A DNA stretch of 64,000 nucleotides from Lentimicrobium saccharophilum. GTDB taxonomy: Bacteria > Bacteroidota > Bacteroidia > Bacteroidales > Lentimicrobiaceae. Numbering within the stretch: position 1 is the stretch's first letter; each line of letters starts with the position of its first letter. Made by a program: the position numbers and the translations under genes. This document shows, piece after piece, positions 56,908 through 63,590 of the stretch. The notes beneath the pieces were generated by a model. The model saw only the letters and a program-made list of their open reading frames with translations, was not told where the DNA came from and searched no databases. The DNA is taken from assembly GCF_001192835.1 (NCBI RefSeq), contig NZ_DF968182.1, positions 2,201,045-2,265,044 of the forward strand, in the 5' to 3' direction.

Positions 56908-58281
56908 CTAAGACCTGTCCAGGCCCTGAATCCTGCTGATGAGCCTGTTGATTTCCCCGGCTTTTGTGGTCTTCCCGGTGTGTTCCATAAAGGCGCTTAC
57001 CTCTGCCAGGCGTTCAATATCCACCTGTTCCGATTGCCCGGTATCCTCCAGGAAAAGATAAAAGTCATAGGCCTGCTCCCAACCCTTCTCCAATGCAAGA
57101 CCTGCCATGGCACGGGTGATGTCTTCAACCGGAAAGTTGTGAATAATTGACTCTATCTGATTTACCAGCTCATGATTGATCCTGGTGCTGGTATTGTTAA
57201 GCACGATGATGGTGTTATGGCTCTCCGGGTAGCGGTGGAAATTCGACCTGAAACCTTCCCATACCCCGTTGTGATATACCACCTTCTCATCGTTGTATGT
57301 CCTCAGGCGGAATCCATAACCATAAGGGACTTCCTTTCCTGACAGTGTGCGTACCGGTGAAAAAGCTTCATCAAGCAGTTCGTCACTGAGGGGGAAACCT
57401 GAATAGAGCGCCTGATCCCAGATATAAAGGTCTTCAATGGTGGAACACACTCCTTTATCGCCCACAGGCCCGTTTGATTTTGATTCCATTATCCGCATGT
57501 AACCCCTCCTGAGCGCCCTGAAACCGTCAACGTGCCTTTTTCCGGCAGTGGAATCGGCGGCGCTGTATACATAGGTATTCTTCATCCCCAGGGGAATAAA
57601 AATCCTGCGTTGCAGAAATTCGTTCAGGCTCATCCCTGTTATACGTTCCACCAGTGCGGCAAGTACCACGTAACCGGTATTGGAATAATCATACCTGCTG
57701 CCTGGTTTGAAAAAGGCAGGAAGCCGGTAGCGCTCAAGCATCGAGATCACATCCTCATTATCGGGTGCATAATCCTTGCTCCAGTATTTGTCGATCAGAT
57801 AAAAGTAATTAGGCAGTCCGCCGGTGTGGTGCAGCAAATGACTGATGCTCACCCCGGGATAAGGCAGCTCGGGGATATAATCCACCACCATGTCGTCAAA
57901 GTCAAGGCGGCCGTCGGATTTGAGCAGCATCACCGCGGCGGCGGTAAACTGCTTGCTGACGGACGCCAGCTGATAAACGGAAGCCGCTGTGACCGGCTCC
58001 TTCCGCAACGGGTCGGCATAACCCGAGGCGCGCTCAAACACCTTGTAACCATTAATGGCAACCAGTACATTGCCATTGAAACCCCTGATATTTGTGTAGA
58101 CGTTGAGGAGGGAATCCAACCGCCGGATCCTGTCGGCAGATAGTATTTTATTCAGCTCCAGCTCTTCCTGACTTGTCAATATTTCCGATTCGTCGAAGCT
58201 CGTTCCTGAAGTGAGACTGTCGTTTCCTGCAAAAAACAGGGTGAACATCAGAGTCAGAATCAGCCGGGGCAGATATTTCAT
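56908..58281 (-). CDS. Serine hydrolase, class C beta-lactamase / PBP4-like fold
   Basis: A 457-residue exported protein (signal segment about 1-20). The serine beta-lactamase-like domain has Ser107-x2-Lys110 (ASVSK), Tyr199-Ser-Asn201 (YDYSN) and the third motif His337-Asn-Gly339 (YHNGVW). This pattern fits D-alanyl-D-alanine peptidases, esterases and class C beta-lactamases, and the substrate cannot be chosen by reading. A C-terminal helical tail of about 90 residues may be an interaction domain. It has its own promoter box (58325-58332). Confidence 0.88.
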   Translation of the reverse strand: MKYLPRLILTLMFTLFFAGNDSLTSGTSFDESEILTSQEELELNKILSADRIRRLDSLLNVYTNIRGFNGNVLVAINGYKVFERASGYADPLRKEPVTAASVYQLASVSKQFTAAAVMLLKSDGRLDFDDMVVDYIPELPYPGVSISHLLHHTGGLPNYFYLIDKYWSKDYAPDNEDVISMLERYRLPAFFKPGSRYDYSNTGYVVLAALVERITGMSLNEFLQRRIFIPLGMKNTYVYSAADSTAGKRHVDGFRALRRGYMRIMESKSNGPVGDKGVCSTIEDLYIWDQALYSGFPLSDELLDEAFSPVRTLSGKEVPYGYGFRLRTYNDEKVVYHNGVWEGFRSNFHRYPESHNTIIVLNNTSTRINHELVNQIESIIHNFPVEDITRAMAGLALEKGWEQAYDFYLFLEDTGQSEQVDIERLAEVSAFMEHTGKTTKAGEINRLISRIQGLDRS

Positions 58282-58324
58282 GCGTATTAGTTTCGTTTAG
58301 TCGTTAGTCGGGAAGGCAGATCCG

Positions 58325-58332
58325 CAAAAATA
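58325..58332 (-). promoter_or_regulatory. Serine hydrolase promoter -7 box
   Basis: TATTTTTG on the minus strand is an exact TAnnTTTG match, 43 bases before the ATG. Confidence 0.55.
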
Positions 58333-58360
58333 TATTTATTTTTTTAAAATCAACATTTTT

Positions 58361-59101
58361 TTAGTTTTTTTCACCCTCCGTAAACAGGGAAATCATGACG
58401 TACATCACGATGATCAGCGGAATTCCTCCGAAGCGGAATAACGCCAGCAACAACAAACTGAGCAGTAAAAAAATGTACCTGGTCCTGTTTTGAGAGAACC
58501 CGAAACCCTTGCTGAACTTCAATGCGAACATGGGAATATCTGACACCAACAGCCAGCAACTCAGGGGGATCAGCAATAACTGAACCCACAGATTGCCGGC
58601 AAACGAAGAAATAACGCCGGCATCAAACAAGGGGGTCTCGCCGGCAATCAGCGACAATGAGACGATAAAAATTGCATTGGCCGGGGTGGGTAAGCCCCGG
58701 AACGATTCCGTCTGCCGGGTGTCGAGGTTGAAAAAGGCCAGGCGGTAGGCCGAAAAAGCCCCGGTCAGCAATGCAAGATATGGGATCATATCTCCCACTC
58801 CCGCCGTTTCTTCCAGTCCCGGGTTATTCCGCAGCAGCATAAAAAGGAACAAGGCCGGCACCAACCCGAACGAAATCACATCCGCCAGGGAATCCAGCTC
58901 CTTACCGATGTCTGACTTTACCTTCAGCAGCCGGGCCAGGAAGCCGTCGAAAAAATCGAAAATGGCCGCCAACCCTACCAGCATGGCAGCGATCAGGGTT
59001 TCACCCGACAGCACCATAATCACGGATACGGAACCGCTCAGGAGGTTCAGCAGGGTCACCATATTGGGCAACTGCGACAAAACAGGGTTTTTGTTTTTCA
59101 A
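58361..59101 (-). CDS. pssA: CDP-diacylglycerol-serine O-phosphatidyltransferase
   Basis: PssA makes phosphatidylserine from CDP-diacylglycerol and L-serine in the inner membrane, the route to phosphatidylethanolamine. The 246-residue protein has the complete CDP-alcohol phosphotransferase motif Asp49-x2-Asp52-Gly-x2-Ala-Arg57-x8-Gly66-x3-Asp70-x3-Asp74, and about six membrane helices. Serine specificity rests on its length and overall likeness to PssA type II; PgsA-like use cannot be fully excluded. It has its own promoter box 16 bases before the start. No psd gene is adjacent. Confidence 0.88.
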   Translation of the reverse strand: MKNKNPVLSQLPNMVTLLNLLSGSVSVIMVLSGETLIAAMLVGLAAIFDFFDGFLARLLKVKSDIGKELDSLADVISFGLVPALFLFMLLRNNPGLEETAGVGDMIPYLALLTGAFSAYRLAFFNLDTRQTESFRGLPTPANAIFIVSLSLIAGETPLFDAGVISSFAGNLWVQLLLIPLSCWLLVSDIPMFALKFSKGFGFSQNRTRYIFLLLSLLLLALFRFGGIPLIIVMYVMISLFTEGEKN

Positions 59102-59117
59102 TGCGGTTGATTTTTTT

Positions 59118-59125
59118 CAAATTTA
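59118..59125 (-). promoter_or_regulatory. pssA promoter -7 box
   Basis: TAAATTTG on the minus strand is an exact TAnnTTTG match, 16 bases before the pssA ATG. Confidence 0.6.
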
Positions 59126-59471
59126 AGCCATTGAAGCCCTCGTTCGCACCATCATTTCCGTTTTTCTTTCAACTGCATACTGTTCATAAAGTCATTCAGG
59201 CTGATACCGGTCCGGGAAACTGTCTGAAAAAGAGCGGAAAAACACACTGACGGATAAACCCTCAGACTTTTCCGGCACCGAATGCACCGCAACAATTTTT
59301 TGAAATTGTGCTTCCGGAGTTTCTGTGCTTTGGTGGCAAAAGAAACAACTCAATATTTGATGAACAACATTATTTCACGCTTCAGTTGATTAACTTTTTA
59401 TCCATTTTACTGTTATAGCCTTAAACAATGTCCCTGAAAGGGGTGTATCCAAATAAAACCGAAAAAGGAAT
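59126..59471. other. Divergent intergenic region, pssA / unknown gene
   Basis: No gene or RNA element is recognised. A near -7 box (AATATTTG, about 59351-59358) could serve the rightward unknown gene. Confidence 0.45.
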
Positions 59472-60200
59472 ATGGAAAATAAGAAATTGGTTGAATCTCT
59501 GGGATTTGTAATCAAAAAGGAAAAGGTTGCCAGTCTGGCTTCCGATTACAGGTTTAACGAACTGATACTGGAAGACCTGGATCCGTATCCGGGATTTTAC
59601 GATCATTATCATATTCCTGTCAACGAAGAGGAGCAGAAACCCAGATCCGTTTTTGCAGTGATGAAGACGAAGGGGCTGGATGAAATGGATGATTTTATCC
59701 GTACCACCGTGCAGATTAAAAAGACATCAGGACTGAAGTTTGACGCTGTGATGGGATGGCTGGAGTATCAGAACAGCACCACGGGCTGCATCCGCATCAA
59801 TATGCAAGATTACGCGGACCTGCCATTGATCATCGAGCAATACAGCAAGAGCGGTATCGATTTCCTGGCCAACCGGGTTGTAAAACCATATATCAGCCTG
59901 ATAACGGTCAGAAAATACATGATCCTTGAAGAAATCGCCCCCCGCATTTACCATGATACGGAAATGACCGATACCTATTACATCATGGTTGACAAGTACC
60001 TTCCCTGGCCGAAATTTGAAGAGATCAGCATTTCGATCCGCAACAACTGGGACCACAAGGTTTACGACGCCGCCCAGGCCGGTATCTACTGCAAAAAGGG
60101 CGTGGTTGAGATGGTCCGCATCTTCGACAGGAAGGCTTCCGTAACCCGTCTGGAGTACCTGAGGGACAAATATGACATTGAACTGAACCGCAACCAGTAA
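59472..60200 (+). CDS. Protein of unknown function (242 residues)
   Basis: No family is recognised. It is a soluble, mixed alpha/beta protein without signal peptide or membrane segment, so probably cytosolic. Charged and aromatic residues are evenly spread. Notable segments are DPYPGFYDHYHIP (about 36-48), CIRINMQDYADLP, YYIMVDKYLPWPKFEE and a basic C-terminus with LEYLRDKYDIELNRN. It starts with ATG after AAAAAGGAAT and is followed 14 bases after its stop by an 84-residue gene on the same strand, probably one transcript. The coding pattern and the clean ribosome-binding site support it as real. Confidence 0.75.
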   Translation: MENKKLVESLGFVIKKEKVASLASDYRFNELILEDLDPYPGFYDHYHIPVNEEEQKPRSVFAVMKTKGLDEMDDFIRTTVQIKKTSGLKFDAVMGWLEYQNSTTGCIRINMQDYADLPLIIEQYSKSGIDFLANRVVKPYISLITVRKYMILEEIAPRIYHDTEMTDTYYIMVDKYLPWPKFEEISISIRNNWDHKVYDAAQAGIYCKKGVVEMVRIFDRKASVTRLEYLRDKYDIELNRNQ

Positions 60201-60214
60201 ATCCGTATGCATCT

Positions 60215-60469
60215 ATGACAATACAGGAGTTCAGAAGTCTTCCGGTCCAGGAACAGGTGTCTGTGGTACTTTCGAACGGAACGGAGTTGCTTGACCGAAT
60301 TTATGTTTATTATGTGATAAGACTTTATCATATCGGGGATCTGTATGTCGAAATATGGTATCAGCAGTTATCCAACCGCATCGACAAGGTTCAGGTGGTT
60401 GAGATTGATGAAGTAATTCACCTTTACGAGAGTCAGATTAATATTTCGGATCTTTTCCGGCAGGAATAA
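60215..60469 (+). CDS. Small protein of unknown function (84 residues)
   Basis: A small soluble protein with no recognised family: MTIQEFRSLPVQEQVSVV, then an aromatic-rich beta region (RIYVYYVIRLYHIG, YVEIWYQQLSN) and an acidic helical end. It follows the 242-residue unknown gene closely and probably works with it. The fold looks like a small beta sheet packed with helices; no function is proposed. Confidence 0.7.
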   Translation: MTIQEFRSLPVQEQVSVVLSNGTELLDRIYVYYVIRLYHIGDLYVEIWYQQLSNRIDKVQVVEIDEVIHLYESQINISDLFRQE

Positions 60470-60522
60470 GGGCCGGGAAACAGACTTGCAGGTCGTATCC
60501 CGCGCAAAGCCGCCACGACGCG

Positions 60523-60923
60523 AGGATTATGTTGTATCTCCCTTAATTCCCGGCTTCCCCACAGGGCCTGACCACAAAAATCAACGACCTGACCTAATAA
60601 GTCTTCTTCCAACTTGTCAGGCCTTCTTTTTTATCAGTTAGCGCGCGTCTCCGGTCGCGTGTCACGGACCTGCAAAGAGAAAAAACCACAATAGGCACAT
60701 TAGAACACAATAGATCAAACCCAGTTAGCGCGCGTCTCCGGACGCGTGCCACGGGCCTTTCAATGGTGAATCACGGGCCCTTCGATGGTGAATCTGTCCC
60801 GGTGGTCGAGCGGTACCGATAGCTATCGGTACGAGACCAACCGTGACCAGCCCAGATAACTTTCCCCACGAAACGTTGCAATGTCGCAACGATAATGTTG
60901 TATCTCCCTTAATTCCCGGCTTC
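60523..60923. repeat. Direct repeat copy A (about 400 bp)
   Basis: This stretch reappears almost unchanged at 63591-64000. It carries a hairpin with core CCTGACCTAATAAGT, two GC-rich hairpins around AGTTAGCGCGCGTCTCC, the line CAAAGAGAAAAAACCACAAT, and a perfect 20-bp palindrome at 60813-60832 (GTACCGATAG and its complement). The second copy differs there, replacing the palindrome with GGTGGTCGAGCGGAGCCGAG. It holds no gene. Confidence 0.85.
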
Positions 60924-60998
60924 TCCACAGGGCCTGACCACAAAATTCAACGACCTGACCTAACAAGTCTTCTTCCGACTTGTTAGGTCTTCTTTTAA
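60892..60998. repeat. Internal repeat with perfect hairpin
   Basis: About 105 bases here repeat the left end of copy A (from 60526), sharing ATGTTGTATCTCCC and GGCCTGACCACAAAA. It ends in a perfect 13-bp hairpin, GACCTAACAAGTC (60957-60969) with GACTTGTTAGGTC (60977-60989), loop TTCTTCC, then a T-rich tract, so it can act as a terminator. Confidence 0.75.
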
Positions 60999-61283
60999 TT
61001 GATCTTCCAATCAATGCTTAGTGATGCCAGCGCAAACTGCTGGCTTCTGACTTTTTATCCGCTCAGGCCGCGGGGCCTCGCTTTCGCAACACGGCTGCCT
61101 GTTTTTCTGTAGTACCGAGGTTAGCTATCTTAGTCTCTTTTAGATATCATAGCGTACGAAAACCAGAAGGCCGCTTATGCGAAAGCTGAAAATTTTTCCC
61201 ACTGCCTTACGGTACTGGGATTACAAAGAAAAAAAATTAAGTTTTATAAGGAATTAAGTGCTTCCATTCCGATTTGAGCCTGA
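60999..61283. other. Gene-free stretch with a possible hairpin
   Basis: No gene is seen. GCCAGC and GCTGGC near 61026-61044 could pair into a short hairpin followed by a T-rich tract. Confidence 0.4.
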
Positions 61284-61312
61284 CCTGACAAGTTTTCTTC
61301 CAACTTGTCAGG
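61284..61312. repeat. Hairpin of the CCTGACAAGT family
   Basis: CCTGACAAGTT (61284-61294) and AACTTGTCAGG (61302-61312) pair perfectly around the TTCTTCC loop and are followed by CCTTCTTTTTT. The layout is terminator-like, and the arms match the hairpin at 39282-39318. Confidence 0.75.
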
Positions 61313-61375
61313 CCTTCTTTTTTATCAGTTAGCGCGCCTTCCGACGCGTGCCATAAAGCTTGCAAAGAGAATTAA

Positions 61376-61504
61376 AACCACAATAGGCACAACTTATCCC
61401 GGCTACTTTGCCGGGAATAAATCAAACTCATTTGCATATTTACTTGACTTGTCCCGCAACAGGCGGGATTTTCGCATTTACACATTGGCACATTTAGTAA
61501 CAAC
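61376..61504. repeat. Left copy of an intergenic repeat flanking a lipoprotein gene
   Basis: About 130 bases, roughly 80 percent identical by eye to 62398-62517: ACCACAATAG..., CTCATTTGCATATTTAC and a CCCGCAACAGGCGGG hairpin (CCCGC and GCGGG around AACAG). It directly precedes an octamer array, as does the other copy. Confidence 0.75.
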
Positions 61505-61568
61505 ATGAACACATGAACACATGAACACATGAACACATGAACACATGAACACCCGAACACCCGAACAC
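61505..61568. repeat. Octamer tandem array (8 units)
   Basis: Six units of ATGAACAC are followed by two of CCGAACAC, without interruption. Period is 8, so any open frame through it is a low-complexity artefact. Confidence 0.9.
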
Positions 61569-61614
61569 CGATCCCCAAACCCGCCTATCCGGAAAAAATC
61601 ACATGAAAAGGTGA

Positions 61615-61646
61615 TTGACACACGAAAAGGGTCTTGTTACCTTTGA
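61615..61646 (+). promoter_or_regulatory. Promoter (-33 TTG, -7 TACCTTTG) for the 184-residue lipoprotein
   Basis: TTG at 61615-61617, a 21-base spacer and an exact TAnnTTTG box at 61639-61646. Leader to the ATG at 61707 is about 54 bases. Confidence 0.65.
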
Positions 61647-61706
61647 GTATCCTCCCAGGATGCATTCACAACTCACCCAATGACTAACACACCAAAAATA
61701 ATCCCT

Positions 61707-62261
61707 ATGAAATCAAAAATCCTGTACCCTGTTTGTCTTGCATTACTTCTTACATCATTGTTTTCGTGCGATAAAAAGGAAGATGAAGCCGGCGATGACG
61801 GCGATTACAAACTGAACAAAATTGTTGCCACCTTCGATGGCAGAGACACCCTCATAGATATCGATCAGATATACATTACCAACTACAGCACATATTGGAA
61901 TTATCCGCTGGCATACCAGCAATTAAGCGTAATTTCAACCGTACCGCAGAATGGCGGAATTCAGTTTGATTTTTATGCAAACGATACCGCTACCATAAAA
62001 CTGAACAAAAAGCATTATATCGTTGACCCTTTCCACACCAGGGATCTGGGTGTGTGCGTGGGATATTTCCATAAATATGCCGCAACCGGAGGGTACCCCC
62101 AGGTCTTGTATGCAACGGAACAGGGAGAAGATTACCACTGTACCATCACCAAACTGGAGAATAACATAATCCAGGGCGAAGTAAAATATAAGGTGCAAGG
62201 GGTAGTCTTCAGCGGAATATTCTACTCAGACAAGTTAACATACAAGACTTACGGGGAGTAG
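61707..62261 (+). CDS. Lipoprotein of unknown function (184 residues)
   Basis: From the ATG at 61707: a lipoprotein signal (LLLTSLFSCDKKED, lipobox LFSC, Cys19), then an acidic linker (DEAGDDGDYK) and a probable beta-rich domain (KIVATFDGRDTLIDIDQIYI, GIQFDFYANDTATI, GVVFSGIFYSDKLTY). No family is recognised; the size and strands resemble small surface lipoproteins of the phylum. It has its own promoter and a strong terminator and is flanked on both sides by the same intergenic repeat and octamer array. Confidence 0.78.
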   Translation: MKSKILYPVCLALLLTSLFSCDKKEDEAGDDGDYKLNKIVATFDGRDTLIDIDQIYITNYSTYWNYPLAYQQLSVISTVPQNGGIQFDFYANDTATIKLNKKHYIVDPFHTRDLGVCVGYFHKYAATGGYPQVLYATEQGEDYHCTITKLENNIIQGEVKYKVQGVVFSGIFYSDKLTYKTYGE

Positions 62262-62284
62262 GACTAAACTTTTCTATAACGGGC

Positions 62285-62316
62285 GGGGGAAAAATCACTT
62301 TCCCCCTATTTTTATT
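62285..62316 (+). terminator. Rho-independent terminator after the 184-residue lipoprotein
   Basis: A perfect 8-bp stem, GGGGGAAA (62285-62292) and TTTCCCCC (62299-62306), with a 6-base loop, is followed by TATTTTTATT. Confidence 0.8.
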
Positions 62317-62397
62317 CCCGTCTGGCCGACACCCCTGCTTTACCCGGAAAAACATCCGCCCCCCTGTGCATGCCATGCAGTTTGCCATGTGGATTAC

Positions 62398-62517
62398 TAA
62401 ACCACAATAGCCATAACTTGTCCCGGCTATTTGTCGGAAATAATTAAACTCATCTGCATATTTACACGACTTGTCCCGCAACAGGCGGGATTTTCACAGT
62501 ATCACATTGCGCAGCAC
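62398..62517. repeat. Right copy of the intergenic repeat
   Basis: Partner of 61376-61504 (ACCACAATAG..., CTCATCTGCATATTTAC, CCCGCAACAGGCGGG). Like its partner, it is followed at once by an octamer array. Confidence 0.75.
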
Positions 62518-62589
62518 CCGAACACCTGAACACCCGAACACATGAGCACATGAACACATGAACACCTGAACACCTTAACACCCGAACAC
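62518..62589. repeat. Octamer tandem array (9 units, degenerate)
   Basis: Nine units of period 8: CCGAACAC, CTGAACAC, CCGAACAC, ATGAGCAC, ATGAACAC twice, CTGAACAC, CTTAACAC, CCGAACAC. It is more diverged than the array at 61505. Confidence 0.88.
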
Positions 62590-62756
62590 TTTTTATAGTA
62601 AACATTCAGGTACTGATTCCGGTTTATGTAAAGCGCATCCGCTCCTCTTCATTACTAATGGATACCGCTCGCCAAAAGGGCGCAGAATTATTGACGGAAA
62701 TATAAGCTGTTTTCTGCGCTTGCGCTTGCATTAAGGGGCTTTGTTGCTGTAAATTT

Positions 62757-62858
62757 ATGGTGCTGAAAAAACCTTGGGTAAAGGAAAAACTGGTAAACAG
62801 CGGTTTGCTTAAATCCGATGAAAAAACTGACATTGAAAACACACTTTTAAATTTATAA
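62757..62858 (+). CDS. Possible 33-residue peptide upstream of a coiled-coil lipoprotein
   Basis: A short frame from ATG to TAA (MVLKKPWVKEKLVNSGLLKS...), basic and amphipathic, ends 12 bases before the next gene's ATG. There is no clear ribosome-binding site. It could be a small protein, the remnant of a longer gene, or chance; composition looks protein-like but the evidence is thin. Confidence 0.3.
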   Translation: MVLKKPWVKEKLVNSGLLKSDEKTDIENTLLNL

Positions 62859-62870
62859 AACGTTTGAACT

Positions 62871-63164
62871 ATGAAGCATCTTTTGATAAAAATTCCCCTG
62901 CTGATTTCAGCAATGCTCATTTTGTCAGCCTGTACCGACTTAAGCAGGGAAGTTGAAAAAAAGCTCAATGAACTGCAGCACAAGTCCGAATCTCTGGATT
63001 CATTGATAAATAAAGAATTTGATAAGGTTTTGACGCTCGACTCATTGATAAATACCGAAGGCGATAAAGTCAGAAAACTTGACTCTTTAATCGATAAAAC
63101 CACTTCAAAACTTGACTCTGTTACCAAGGAGAAAAGTAAACTTCTTGAAAAATTCACCAAATAG
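62871..63164 (+). CDS. Small coiled-coil lipoprotein with internal repeats
   Basis: A 97-residue lipoprotein (lipobox LSAC, Cys21). The mature part is almost one continuous helix built of imperfect 14-15-residue repeats around LDSLINKEFDKV, LDSLINTEGDKV and LDSLIDKTTSKL, with hydrophobic residues in heptad-like positions and many Lys/Asp/Glu. This suggests a trimeric or dimeric coiled coil reaching from the membrane, similar in layout (not shown homologous) to Lpp. It ends in a basic tail, LEKFTK. A zf-TFIIB gene starts 14 bases after its stop. Confidence 0.82.
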   Translation: MKHLLIKIPLLISAMLILSACTDLSREVEKKLNELQHKSESLDSLINKEFDKVLTLDSLINTEGDKVRKLDSLIDKTTSKLDSVTKEKSKLLEKFTK

Positions 63165-63178
63165 AAAGGGCTGCTGAA

Positions 63179-63427
63179 ATGAAATGTCCGAATTGTAATG
63201 TTAACCTTGTAATGGCCGAAAGAAGCGGCATTGAGATAGACTACTGTCCGGAGTGCCGCGGTGTGTGGCTCGACCGTGGCGAGCTTGATAAAATTATTGA
63301 ACGATCGTCTCAAACCACCAGGAATGTGCAGCACGACAGCTTTTCTGAAAAACAAAGATATCCTTCAGACAGGGATTATCCCTATAAAAAGAAAAAGGGG
63401 CTGTTGGGAGAATTGTTTGATTTTTAA
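63179..63427 (+). CDS. zf-TFIIB-domain protein
   Basis: An 82-residue cytosolic protein with a zf-TFIIB zinc ribbon: CPNCN (Cys3/Cys6) and YCPECRGVWLDRGELDKI, the second Cys pair followed by the typical GVWLDRGEL. The C-terminal half is basic (YPYKKKKGLLGELFDF). Members bind one zinc and their function is mostly unknown. Co-transcription with the coiled-coil lipoprotein 14 bases upstream is likely, though the two are in different compartments. Confidence 0.88.
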   Translation: MKCPNCNVNLVMAERSGIEIDYCPECRGVWLDRGELDKIIERSSQTTRNVQHDSFSEKQRYPSDRDYPYKKKKGLLGELFDF

Positions 63428-63590
63428 TTGATTAACCTTGCGTGGCAGCTTTTCAGGCCGATGACAGGATTATCAAATCTTCAGGACAGATAAAAGCACC
63501 AGGATAGCCCCCGGCTTCCGAAAGGCTCCGGCGCGTGCCACGTATTCTGAGCAGCATCCGCAGGCATAACGTGTCTCTCGCAAAGACGCA

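Noticed and set aside
61372..61578. Cys-rich minus-strand frame (CSCVHVFMCS...)
   Set aside because: The period-8 octamer array creates the repeating peptide; it is not a metal-binding protein.
62624..63355. 243-residue minus-strand frame at the right end
   Set aside because: It overlaps the lipoprotein and zf-TFIIB genes on the other strand, is Phe/Ser-rich and low-complexity, and has no ribosome-binding site.
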